The notes beneath the pieces are model-generated. The model made no database searches and was not told the DNA's origin. It saw only the letters and a program-made list of their open reading frames with translations. Source: Terramyces sp. JEL0728 (lineage: Eukaryota > Chytridiomycota > Chytridiomycetes > Rhizophydiales > Terramycetaceae). Taken from it: a stretch of DNA of 64,000 bases. Shown in pieces: positions 1 through 11,719 of the stretch (positions are counted from its first letter, which is position 1; each line of letters opens with the position of its first letter). Where the stretch lies: the NCBI GenBank assembly GCA_027603945.1, contig JADIIU010000055.1:19255-83254 (forward strand), written 5' to 3'. The position numbers were made by a program, and so were the translations under genes.

Positions 1-52
1 AAAGTAAGGACAATGTATAGATCAAAATGTGCTGCGAATGGAATATTCTTTA

Positions 53-1047
53 TTACAAAAAGTAATCGGGAATCCTTCGAGATACTTGCGGTTCCGATCT
101 TGGAGCAGCATCAAATTGTAATCTACGTTAATTTGATATTACAGTTTACGTTTGTGGTACTCATCTATTTGCATGATTCCTGCTTGGTTTCCGCACCTAT
201 AGCAATAATTTGGGGCAGAGAAAATAGTAACTACGTTGCCGCTGTGTTGCCAGTGATACCCGTCCATTACCAATTGGTGTGCCCTGGCAATTAGCGAAAG
301 GCCGTTATTGTGAATGAACGCTTCTGAAATGTCCTCTCCAAATGTATAGCCAGCACCTCTAGGAGATATTCCCCACCCGATTCTTTCGTCTGGATCTGAC
401 CAACATAAATCTAAGTTAAAATTTACCTTGCCTGACTTTGGCCCATCTGAAGGTAGCTCTTCAAATCGTTCCAAGGAGCGGATTTGGTCTACTGTATCGA
501 GCGAAGGCGATAATCCCCCATGCATGCAAACAACCTATGTTAATGTGAGTTACTTCATTCTCCACTAGGGCTACCAATGGCAAGCAGTCGAAAACATCAG
601 TAAAATATCTCCAAACATTTGCATTGCCATATTTACGCAAGCATTCATCATAAAACCCATATACTTGCGAAATTTGTCTAGTTTCGTGATTGCCCCTAAG
701 AATGGTAATTCTGTGTGGGAATCGTACTTTTAACGATAGGATTAGAGCGAAAGTTTCTACGGAATAATATCCTCTATCCACATAGTCGCCCATAAATACA
801 TAATTTGTGTCTGGTAACTCGCCACCGATTTTAAACAGCTCGCTTAAATCGTGAAACTGCCCGTGAATATCGCCGCAGATTGTTACGGGTACGCTCACCT
901 TTTGCACTGTTTCGTCTTTAGTCAGAATGTCGACGGCCTAGATTAGAGCAACCGTACCATCATGCAAAGCTGTTTGATTTCTTCTTCAGAGAGGGCCTTG
1001 CACTTTTTTGATTTTTCAATCCATTCCTCAATTTGGCCAATGCTCAT
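53..1047 (-). CDS. PP2A catalytic subunit, paralogue 1
   Basis: Serine/threonine protein phosphatase of the PP2A catalytic group, acting in cytosol and nucleus with scaffold and regulatory subunits. Removing four introns (20, 19, 21, 20 nt) gives 304 residues, the usual PP2A-C length. Visible PPP motifs in order: GDIHGQ, GDYVDRG, RGNHE, a CMHGG segment restored by splicing, [17 protein letters not shown], and the C-terminal DYFL tail (stop 53-55) that is methylated in PP2A. The third intron (411-431) starts with GC and is 21 nt, so it stays in frame and would be missed by an ORF finder; removing it restores the conserved step into DLCWSDPD. The start MSIGQIEEW is the only Met fitting the family N-terminus. 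A second PP2A-C gene lies at 8689-9802; this copy is the more divergent ([19 protein letters not shown]). Confidence 0.93.
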
Positions 1048-1261
1048 CTAGTTTTTCTTTTTCGTTGTTCAAGTTAAAGCAGCGCGGAACCACTTCGGTT
1101 CCCACTCCCGTTATTTATGCAATTCAAATAGGAATTAGCCACAGCAGATATTCAACAAACGGGACAGAAATGTCGAAAGGCATCTTGGGACACTTCAATA
1201 GCAGCTGGAATCATAAAGCCGGGTTAATGCATGTAAATTTGATATATTACCAAGAATAATC

Positions 1262-3528
1262 TTAAAAGCCCTTCTTTTTCTGCTTTGTGATGTGTGCGCG
1301 TAACACTCTTTGCTTCTCCATTAAAGAACGAGATTTCTTTCCTTTGACTGCGCGTTTATGCACCAACATTGTCATTGGCTTGTTCTTTTTGGATTTTTCC
1401 TATCATTAGCCAAGAGCTTACTCTATTTGTGGTGGAAGAACGCTCGTCCTTGCCTCTCTTTGAACCATAAGTTCTGCCTTCGCGTCCTTCCTAAAATTAA
1501 CACAATTTACCTTGATTGATTCCATTCTGGCAGCATAGTCATCCTTCTTTTTGGTGAACGCCATAATCTTTGAAGCATCCACGACATCACGATCTTCGTC
1601 TGCTTCAATAAGCACTTTATTTGAATGGCCAAGCATTCTATCCATTTCTTTTTGTTCTTTGCGCTCTCTAATCTTTGCAAAGTCTTCATCGGTAAATATT
1701 TTAGTTGCTGCAATGCTGACTTTTTGCTTTTTCTTTGGTGGGGTCATTTCATTTTCTTCTTGCTCATCCAAATCTTCTTGTTCTTCACCTGATTGGCCAT
1801 CCTGCTCTTCGCCAGACTCCTGTTCTTCTCCAACTACTTCAGCATTATCCCAATCCAATTCAGATTCATTATCATTGTTTTCTTCTTCGTCTTCCCATTC
1901 GTCATCATTTTCTGCATTTGGAACAAGCACTGGAATTTCATCTTTGTCGTCTCCAGCACCTTCAAATTCATCACTATCCATTTCCAATAATTCTGCATCC
2001 TCGACATCACCCAATACATTAATTTCACCATATTTTTGGATTTTGAAATCTTTCATGCTCATTGAAGCAATCTTTCCTCTGTCTTTCTTTTTCAGCATTT
2101 CTGGGTTATATTCTCTGAATAGTGAAAGTAATGCTCTGGCTGCAGCCATGGGTCCCTTTTCTTTGTGGTTCTTGTAATCTTCCAATAAACTCTTCAATAG
2201 TTCTTCGGGCATAGCCAGCGGACATCTGCTGCAGATTTCACGAAGAGCATTCAAGCCAGCAGTAACAACTTCAGAAGCACAATTGCTCCAGACAAAGTTA
2301 TCTGCAATCGCCCTGACTACAGATTCCATAGCATCAGGTGGAACTAGCTCGTGGGAAGCTTGAGCCAAGTAGGCAAGAATTTGAGTTACGTTTTTCTGAT
2401 GCGGTTTGATATAGGATATCATAAAATCATAGAATCCCAAAGTAAGTAGCTTGTGCACACCAATTAGTCTTGAGATCAAATTCATCATTTCCAATCGCAA
2501 TTCAAAGTTGAAGATGTTTTTTGAGCTAACTTGCTTCAGACGGGAAAACAGATTGTCAGCGAATCCTTGTGGATCATTCAACAAATGTAGCGCAGAAAAA
2601 TTAAATATTTCAGCTCGGTTCTTTTGTCTTTCCTTCTGATATTAAACCTTTTTACCCTTCTAACAAGCGCTTGAGCTTTATCCATCTGTCTTTGTCTGGA
2701 TTTCCTTTTCTTGTTTACAATATTGGCTTGTTTCATTCGGAGCAAATCTGGAACTTCTTCTTCGTCATCTTCATCATATTTGTTGTCATTTGTCCCCAAA
2801 AAAAAGTGCAATGCTGGCGCTACTAGCTTTGGAATTTGGGACAAGCACGCTTCTGCTACAACGTTTACAGTCTTGGCATCATTCCATACGTTCTTTTGAT
2901 ATAGCTCAATCATGACTTCCAGAGACTTCTTGGCAGCAATCTAATATCAAACTACAACTACTTCGCTTGGATCTTGAAGCATTTTGTACATAAAGTTTTG
3001 CATAGTCTTGTTCAGCTTGTTATTCTTTGCCTTTGCATTTGCATTCTTGATATCACTAACAATATGGGAGTGCAGTAGCGCACGCAAGGTTTTGTCTTTG
3101 CAGCGGAATAACGTGAAGAATAAACTCAACAAGCTGCAATTAACAATAAATAACCTAGTTTGCGAGATTAAATCCCTATTTCGCATCAATATCAATGCCT
3201 GAACCATAGTTTTTCTTAGTTCTGGCGCCATTAGTTGGTAGTGATTTGATAATAAATCTATTACGTGCTGAGGAAAATCTTTGCATTGCTTTGGATAACA
3301 TACGGCAACCTTGCATTAAAAACCTAATACTGCAGAGATAAACATGATTTGCTCTCCAAATGCTGTGGATTCAGTGTCTGGTTTCATATTAAAAATTGCC
3401 ATTGATGACTCGAAATGTCTATACTGTGTCATAAACTCTTCTGTGTATGAAGGCGGATCCCTCTTTATCAGATTTTGCAATTGTGCTAAATTGGAAGTGA
3501 GCAATTCGCTTTTATTTCTCTTCACCAT
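1262..3528 (-). CDS. SDA1: SDA1, 60S ribosome-biogenesis factor
   Basis: Homologue of Sda1, a nuclear factor for 60S subunit maturation and export. The N-terminus ([23 protein letters not shown]) and the segments [26 protein letters not shown] and [16 protein letters not shown] match the family. An acidic middle is followed by PPKKKQK, a likely nuclear localisation signal, then [13 protein letters not shown] and a basic tail ending ITKQKKKGF. Introns of 21, 21, 21, 20 and 22 nt are inferred; the one at 3134-3154 is in frame and hidden. About 720 residues. The last junction (1400-1421) leaves the conserved basic tail one base out of frame; an indel in the nearby A run (1393-1397, minus-strand view) is the simplest reason. 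Confidence 0.9.
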
Positions 3529-3655
3529 ATTTTGTTTCTGAAAAAAAAAGAAAAAAAATTAACTTTGAAGCTCACGTCCATGAAAATCTAAATCAATACG
3601 ACGACTAGATTTTGTCAATTCACCTTCAGCTTCCCCAGTTGCTTCTTTGACCCAG

Positions 3656-4805
3656 TTACCAATTCTGAATTAGCTTCAAATACCTTTCAATGGCAGCTTT
3701 TGCACCGACGCAGTAATCAAGGAAATGGAATACATGAACATGCTCATTGTACACCTCAAACGTAACAGATGAATTTGCAGATTTTGAGGCTTTAGCCGCA
3801 AAGGCAGTTATACAATCAAGTAGTCGCTCTCCGCTGCCTGCTTGAATTAGCAATGGTGGCAGGCGAGTAAAGTCTGTAGCATACACCGGACTTACATACG
3901 GATCTTTTAACAATTGATTTGGGGCATAGTATACGAGTCTTCCATCGCCTCTAGAATCGACAGGTAAGTCAGGAATAAAGTCTGTGGAAATATTATCTTT
4001 CCAGCTGGGGAAATCATGAGTCAAATCCATCCGAGGTTAATTTAACATTACATATGGACTAATCAAAACACCGCCTGCTGGCAAAGGCAATCCCATGTCG
4101 CGTATAACAGCCATTGTGGACATTACCAAGTTTCCACCTACGTTACTGCCAAGTACCTGCAGAGTCTCCAATAAAAACAATCTTTGACGCATCATGTTTT
4201 TCAAGCAAAGATAAATATCCAGATACGCAATCAATGATGGGAATTGGATAGGGATTTTGGGGAGCTAGCCTGTAATTAACGACAAATGTTTTTGCATTGG
4301 CCGCCTTGGCACATTTATAAGCAGTTCTGCGATACATATTGCTTGAGCCAAGAAAGAGACCGCCCCCGTGAAGCATGTACAAAACCTTGTCAGATTCTAT
4401 TGATTTTGGATGAATCCAATCCCCGCTTGTTTCAACAACAGACTTTGCATGAGGAAACCATTCGCCGGGAGCATTGACTTTGATGAAATCAATCACTTTT
4501 TGGTTTGTTTTGAATGTTTCTGGAATTTGAACTGCATCCCAAGGGACAATATTTGGCATTGATGTTACCAGTTGTCCCTCTACAATATTTGGAGTATCGG
4601 ACTTTACTATTTCGGCGAATATGACTTTGAAAAACCTGACTCCCAGGTAATAAGACAGTGTCCAACTCTTTACTGGCGGTCCATAAAACAAGAATTGGAA
4701 AAGAGAGCCAATTGAATCTGGAACTAGTTTAATGAGTAATCTGAGCACGAACACATATACTCTAGGTTTGCTGTCGAATCGCTTGTAGTAGGGAACAACT
4801 GCCAT
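3656..4805 (-). CDS. Alpha/beta hydrolase, hormone-sensitive lipase-like, copy A
   Basis: Serine esterase/lipase of the HSL-like alpha/beta-hydrolase_3 family; substrate not deducible (steryl or acyl esters are usual). 369 residues after removing two introns. The oxyanion motif HGGG (LHGGGLFLGS), NYRLAPQ and the nucleophile elbow GDSAG are present; GDSAG is interrupted by a 19-nt intron (4140-4158) whose removal gives GDSAGGNL. Downstream are ISPY-MDLTHD, the region that should carry the acidic residue, and HVHVFHF with the catalytic His. The N-terminal 60 residues are hydrophobic, possibly a membrane anchor. The second intron (4031-4051) starts GT but its 3' end reads CTCGG, not AG. A paralogue follows upstream at 5048-6422, so this is an old tandem pair. 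No catalytic residue is visibly missing. Confidence 0.85.
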
Positions 4806-4833
4806 CGCTGAAGAATCTGCTGACTGTCGGCCT

Positions 4834-4992
4834 TTATATCACCAATTGTGGCACATGTGCGGTAAAATATCTGATGCTCATTTTTAGCAGTAGTTTGTTG
4901 GCCATAACAAAGGACACTTCAACCGTACTGGCAATTCTTGATTTGCCAATCCAAATTTCAAGAGTGGAATCAAAGTGCGGATCGGTGGACAT
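4834..4992 (-). CDS. Short ORF between the two hydrolase genes, function unknown
   Basis: A 52-codon frame beginning MSTDPHFDSTLEIW and ending at a TAA 28 bases before the start of hydrolase A. It contains GKSRIASTVEVSF, which faintly recalls the hotdog-fold thioesterase strand pattern, but this is too short to assign. It could be a terminal exon, a remnant of a gene between the two hydrolases, or chance. No intron signals clearly extend it. Not tested by homology. Confidence 0.22.
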   Translation of the reverse strand: MSTDPHFDSTLEIWIGKSRIASTVEVSFVMANKLLLKMSIRYFTAHVPQLVI

Positions 4993-5047
4993 TCCCAAGA
5001 TTAATCTAATCAGAGATATGAAATGTACAGAATCTAAAAATATTTAT

Positions 5048-6422
5048 TCATAAATTGCTTGATTTTACAAATTTGCCGTTAAAATCTAAATCATTTCGTT
5101 GTTTTTCATTCAATACACCTTTAGCTTCTCTGACTTTCTTTATCCATTCGCCAATTCTACTGTAGGCAATTTTAGCCCCTTTGCTAAATCTCATTATCCC
5201 TTGGAATACATGAAGATGAGCTTCAAACACTTCCAATGTAACCGAGCACTTGGACTTTGCCAACCTGCCTGAAAAATCTACAATTTCGTCTAATAGCTGT
5301 TCAGCGGATCCAGCATGGATTAATAACGGTGGCAAGCCGTTCAAATTCTCTTCCCAGAATGGACTTACATAAGGAATTTTCAAATGCTCATCAGGTGCGT
5401 AATAGTGAACCCTACTTTCCAATCGTGGATCTGGGGGAGGTGTTGGCAGTATGTCATACTTTGCGTTTTCTTGAAAACTAGGGCATGAATGTGTCAGGTC
5501 TAACCATGGACTTAAACAAACACCACCTGCGGGTAATTCAATCCCCATGTCGCGCAGCACCAACAAAGTCGAAATAACAAGACCGCCGCCTTTAATTAGA
5601 AAGAATAACCTGCAGAGTCCCCTATTAATACAATGTTTTTCGGGTCGTATTTTTCAAGTAGGTGCAAATATCCAGACACTGCGTCAATTACTGCACATGG
5701 ATACGGGTGCTGAGGTGCCAAACGATAGTTTAATGCTAAATAAACAACTAATTACCGTAAACAGATGATTCAGATTGCTTTGCGTAAATATACGCAAATG
5801 GACGGTACATTAGCGCCGACCCCATCACGTAAGCACCTCCATGTAGCAGATAAACAACTTTGTCTGGTTGCGATTTCGATACTGTGACCCATTCTCCATA
5901 AACTTGTGCTACTTCTTCGGCCGGTTTGGGCCAGTCAGCCGGACCTTGAACTTTCATAAATTCAATCACCTTTTCGTTTGTCATTATAGATTCCTCTGTG
6001 ACTTTGGCATTCATTGGCAAATATCCGGGGATAGAACTTATCTTTTGAGCGCCAGATATATTGGGAAGCTCATCGCTTGCCAGCTTTTTCATGGACGATT
6101 TCACCTTCTTTTAATTAGTGATTACTGTATTTGCTGTTACATAGTAAGCTAAATTCCACTGCTCCAATGTTGGCCCTTCCTTGTAGTATTTCGCTGACAT
6201 AAATGAATATTTACCAGTTGAAGATACCACTGAAGGTATAGCAGCTGAAAGTATCTTTTTTACTGCCCTGGACTTGCTGTCTTTGGAATCCTCAAAGCGT
6301 TCGTGAAATGGAAGTTCATTATTTAGCATTTGTGAAAAGCTTTTTAGAGTGCCAGAAATTGGCTGCTGGAATGGAGCACAAGACACGACGAGTTTCAGGG
6401 ATCGCAACACAAGATGAAACAT
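5048..6422 (-). CDS. Alpha/beta hydrolase, hormone-sensitive lipase-like, copy B
   Basis: Second HSL-like serine esterase, 438 residues after removing three introns (18 or 21, 20 and 20 nt). Motifs in order: LLHGGAYVMGS (oxyanion HGG), LNYRLAPQHPYP restored by splicing, GDSAGGGL (nucleophile Ser; an intron interrupts GDSAG at the same codon as in copy A), SPWLDLTHS, PPLLIHAGS, and HLHVFQG with the catalytic His. The first intron has two possible 3' AGs three bases apart (18 or 21 nt), both in frame. The shared intron inside GDSAG argues that copies A and B came from a tandem duplication of an intron-containing gene. It is divergent from SPAG16, with 270 bases between the start codons. Substrate unknown. 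Confidence 0.85.
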
Positions 6423-6692
6423 GAAAAAAAGAGAAAAACGCAGGAGTGGATTGCTTCGCGAACTTGAACGAAATTGCTCCTGTGTTTAGTCTGGCGGCAT
6501 CAATTCAACTAATATTTGGTTCCTTTGTGCGAAATCGCAAGGTAACGGCAGGAAACCAATCATCTGTATTTCAACTTATCTCATGGCCATAATCACTGAA
6601 GCGCTCTAAACTGGCTTTCCAATCTGTCCAGATTATAGATCTTTTCTCCGGATACATCAATCAAAAACCTTTTCCCAACGCGTTTTGACAAA
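6423..6692. promoter_or_regulatory. Divergent intergenic region, hydrolase B / SPAG16
   Basis: The 270 bases between the two start codons must contain both promoters. I see no TATA consensus at a convincing distance. A minus-strand open frame overlaps the SPAG16 start here but has no homology or splice support that I can see. Confidence 0.35.
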
Positions 6693-8617
6693 ATGAATGC
6701 CGTACCTCCATTGCCAAACAAATTGCCCAAAGTCAATCCCAAAAAAGCTCTATCAAAAGAAAGTAGTCTTGCAGAAGTCGGACCTAAAGCTTATATTCTG
6801 GAAGGTAAACACACTTTTATCTAGATGCTCAACTAATCGCGCAGGACTCTGACGATGATTTAGAATTCGAAGAAATCCCAGTAGAGCCGTTTGATGAAAT
6901 GTCAGACTCTGACGTCGAAGAGTCGTTAGAGCAGGCGGTTCGAAATATGCATGAGAAAGGAGCGTTTGGAAGTAAAACAGCATAACCGTAGGTACTTTGG
7001 AAAAGGGTGAAACCGGAGAAAAGAACGAAATAGCTCTTGTTAAAGACCCGGAAGTTATTGACGATTATATTAGGAATTATCTATCCAGCAAAGCGTTATT
7101 GAAATCTTTGGACGCATTTCAAAATGAATGGTACGAATTCCAACACAAAGGAAAGATTGCAGCGGAAGACATTATACTAGTACCGAATATCTACCAGCAA
7201 AATCAAGAATTATCCAATTCTGTCCAAAAGCTGCGAGTAGAAGTGGAAATTCATAAAGATATTGCAGTGAAAGCAAGAGCAACGTACGATAAATTGCGGA
7301 AAGAGAGAGATTTCCATAGAATGCATCATAAAAGAGTTGTCCAGGAGAAAACCAAACTAATTTCAGATATCAAAAAGTTGAAAAAACACTACGAACACTA
7401 TGAGCCAGCACTAACTCAGCTGAAAAATAAATACGAGATAGCAATGAAAGAGAAAATGCTGGCTAAACTAGAAAGAGATCGACTAGCAAGCAAAGTTGCC
7501 AATTTGGAATCAACAATAAAAAATCTGGAAAGAAATGGAAGGGAGCCTTCGGGTAAATATTAATAACAACAGCTAAAAAGAAAAAGGATGGCGCAAATTC
7601 AAAAGATTTGAATAAATTGCCAGCCGAAGATCGAGAAAATCCATATCTTGATGTAGAATTATCTGCAATTAAACCAGAAAGAATGAGAGCTCAACAACAT
7701 ATTCAAGGCCACTCCTTGACAATTAGCTCAATGAAATTCCATCCAAAAAAACCAATCCTGGCAACTGTATCGGATGATAAAACTTGGAAATTATGGTCAT
7801 TCCCAAATGGCGAGTTGATGTTGAGCGGGCAAGGCCATACTGACTGGTTAGCTGATTGCGACTTTCATCCAAATGGCCATTTGCTGGCAACTGCCTCTGG
7901 TGACTCTACAATCAAGATATGGGATTTCGCAAAAGGTGTAGCCACTAACACGTTTACGGACCATACTCAAGCTGTGTGGAGTTGTGCTTTCCACGATCTA
8001 GGAAATCATTTGGCCAGTGGTTCCATGGACCACACTGCAAAATTATGGGACTTGACTATGTAATTGGAGTTTAAAATAGCGGTAAATGTAAACAAAGCTT
8101 TAGAGGACATGCAGATTCAGTTAACCATGTTGGTTTCCAGCCATATACAAACTTGTTGTTTACATGTTCGAAAGATAAAACCGTTTCGTTTTGGGATGCA
8201 AGGACTGCAATTTGCTCGCAAACCTTCTTTGGCCATATGAATACAATTAACCACGGCGCATTCAATCTCAAAGTAATATTTTTTAACCAAGGGAACCGCC
8301 TTTGCTACTTGTGATGCCGATGGTGCGGTAAAACTATGGGATTTGCGAATGACCCAAGAGCTGGAATCAGTACATTTAGGACCACAATCTGCCAACAAGC
8401 TCTCGTTTGATCCCAGTGGAAGTTATATCGGCGTGACTAGTAATAACGGCACTGTGAGGTTTATAAACACTGTGGAAACACAAAAGACTCGTGAAATTAA
8501 AGTTAACGACGATTCCACGCAAGCCATCCTCTTTGACAACTCGGGAGAGTACATGATTGTATCTGGAAATGGTAACTTGTATTGATTATAGATGGAAGCT
8601 TCCACATCTTCCAATAA
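6693..8617 (+). CDS. SPAG16: SPAG16/PF20, axonemal central-pair WD40 protein
   Basis: Homologue of Chlamydomonas PF20 / mammalian SPAG16, a structural protein of the flagellar central apparatus. Six introns (20, 20, 20, 20, 19, 20 nt) give exactly 602 codons. The N-terminus is acidic. A coiled-coil region with the family signature ERDFHRMHHKRVVQEK and KKHYEHYEPALTQLK is followed by seven WD40 repeats (GHSLTISSMKFHP, GHTDWLADCDFHP, DHTQAVWSC, GHADSVNHV, GHMNTINHG, a DADGAVKLWDLR blade and a final short blade), ending GSFHIFQ. The start (ATG at 6693) is chosen because two spliced exons then run into the coiled coil in frame. Its presence implies a motile flagellum with a 9+2 axoneme. Confidence 0.92.
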
Positions 8618-8688
8618 AGTGATTGTTTCTGTATTTTTACTATTGGCAACGGATTAGAGGGTTATATTGAAAACATTCAACAGCTTTA

Positions 8689-9802
<1,114 letters not shown>

Positions 9803-9890
9803 TTTGAGATTGAGCAAAAAGTCGTACTTTTTTTCGCGCAAGAAAACAGAAATTGGGAAATCCAAAGCCTTCAAATCAATTCAAATATAT

Positions 9891-11429
9891 TTAAAGAGTT
9901 TTTTCGTGTAGATCCTTCATTTGCTTGTCCTTGACGATCTTTGCCCTCCAAAATCTCCCAGAGTATGTGGTCTTTGCGTTCTTGAAAGATTCTTTGGCAA
10001 GACCCAAGACTCCTTTGCGATCTATTACTGGTGGTAATGACTTTTCCCGTCTCTTATTACCGATTTGAGGCACATTTATCGTACTTGAATCAGATTCAAC
10101 ATAAGAGAGATTGTCCAAATACAAATGTGCCCGATTATTATAATCAAGGTTTTGGTTGTGAGTCAAAATAGCTGGAATATCTATTGGATCAGATTTCAAT
10201 CTATATCTATTTGATCTGACAGAGTTGGCTTTTCTGTAAGGACCATTTGGTGGGGCAAATGCCGTTGCTCCGTCGGAATATATATCGTTAAAGCTTTCGC
10301 TTTGGTTCATTTCGTTGATGTTCAATTCGTTGATCTCGCCGTCTAGATTAATTTCACCGCTAAATTCATTTTCGTTTTTGCTGGCTGGCGGTTGAGCGCA
10401 AGAAACAGTATTCTCAACAATCGATGAATTGTCTTTATATGTCGCATTCGTTGTTGGCGAGCATGATCTTTCATCAAATTCAATGTCTTTTTCATCTTCC
10501 TCGGATTCCACTTCCTTTTGAGGTTGGTCCGATTTAGTTTCTTGAACAATATCATTCAAGGGAACCAAAACTTCTGGCTCGGCAGTTTGCACATCATTTG
10601 TGTGGTGTTTGGCAGGATTTGCTGCTGTAATTTCTCGTGTGCCCTGTTGTAGCTTGGATATACGTTCTTTCTTTTTGGTTTTTTTAGCTTCTTTTGGGAT
10701 AGGTGGAAGCACACTGGTTCTGGTGATCAAACTTCCGCTATTCCTTAAAATTGCCTGTAAATCCTTTGTTTCTATGCTTACTCCGGCCAATTTCATTACT
10801 CTTTTCATCAAATCTATCTCGACTTTCAGATGATCAATCTCAGCTGCCTTTTTTTTCTTGTCTTCGATTACCCTTTCCATCATTTGCTGATATTTTCTTT
10901 TTTCTTTTTGAACCAGCAGGTAAATGGAGTCGTTATCGTTATGCTCAGTCATTGTCTCTTTGCACTCTGCGATTTTCACTCTGAGTTTGTCGTCAATCTC
11001 TACAGGAATTTCTTTTATATCAAAGGATTGGGATTGGGCTATAGAATGAACCGGTATTTGCGGGAGCGAATGCTGAATTAAAGTCACTAAAGAGTTGCGC
11101 AATGACGTTGGTAGTGGTGTATTTAGGTGGATTGGCGTCGATGCTTTTTCGATTGCAGGCGATTCTTCAGAATGTGCTGTTGGAACGTCATTGGCAATTT
11201 TCAACATCATTTCTTGAATAAATTAAAACTTACCAGAGCAGATAGTGGCAAGCCCAGAAATTTCAGAATGCAATTCTTTGATGGATTCCCCGTGGTCTCT
11301 TTGTAACCTGTCAATGGTTTTTTCCAAATACACTACGCGCGATTTATCATTATCATTGATCCTTTGCTTGATTATCGTTGGCTTTATTTGAGGATTATGA
11401 AGTACACTTCTAGCTAGTATTGCAGCCAT
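9891..11429 (-). CDS. CCDC92/CCDC74-domain coiled-coil protein
   Basis: 505 residues with one 21-nt intron. The N-terminus carries a short coiled coil, VVYLEKTIDRLQRDHGES, followed by IKELHSEISGL, matching the CCDC92 N-terminal domain shared by CCDC92 and CCDC74, animal proteins linked to centrioles and cilia. A second coiled coil (VQKEKRKYQQMMERVIED, HLKVEIDLMKRVMKLAG) follows, then a long low-complexity acidic and Asn/Ser-rich region. A basic C-terminus (FWRAKIVKDKQMKDLHEK) ends the protein. The role is likely structural at the basal body or axoneme, inferred from the domain and from other flagellar genes nearby. Outside the N-terminal domain I see no family similarity, so the exact orthologue is uncertain. 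Confidence 0.6.
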
Positions 11430-11719
11430 TTTGTAAAAGTAGCGAGTGACGTTCCATTGTCAAGAATGCATAAAGCCACCCCTGCAGATGGAGATGATAG
11501 GAAAGCAGTAATACTCAAGATAAACTAGAAATAGTCTAAAAATGAAATTTGTACTGGTAACCCTGTCGCATTATATGTGCGATAATTCGCAATGTACGGT
11601 TGGATATGGTTCGGTATATTCGATTAATATCCCCCAGAATCGCTCCATTTATAATCATTCGAATCCTAAGCTCCAGATTACCCTGGAAAATTGCAAAAAA
11701 AGTTCTTTCATCAACAGAA
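11430..11719. promoter_or_regulatory. Divergent intergenic region, CCDC92-domain gene / Lon
   Basis: 290 bases between divergent start codons. An upstream open frame continues into Lon (ATG codons at 11600 and 11606), but the peptide before 11720 is unlike a presequence and the Met at 11720 gives a good one. No other gene is visible here. Confidence 0.35.

Noticed and set aside
1551..2177. 208-codon Ser-rich plus-strand frame
   Set aside because: Exact antisense shadow of the acidic Glu/Asp-rich region of SDA1.
6571..6780. Minus-strand frame over the SPAG16 start (GNGGTAFILSKRVGKRF)
   Set aside because: Looks protein-like but has no start, splice support or family, and overlaps a well-supported exon.
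9803..9874. N-terminal extension of PP2A paralogue 2
   Set aside because: PP2A starts at MADVAEF; the extension is unlike any family member and is probably 5' UTR.
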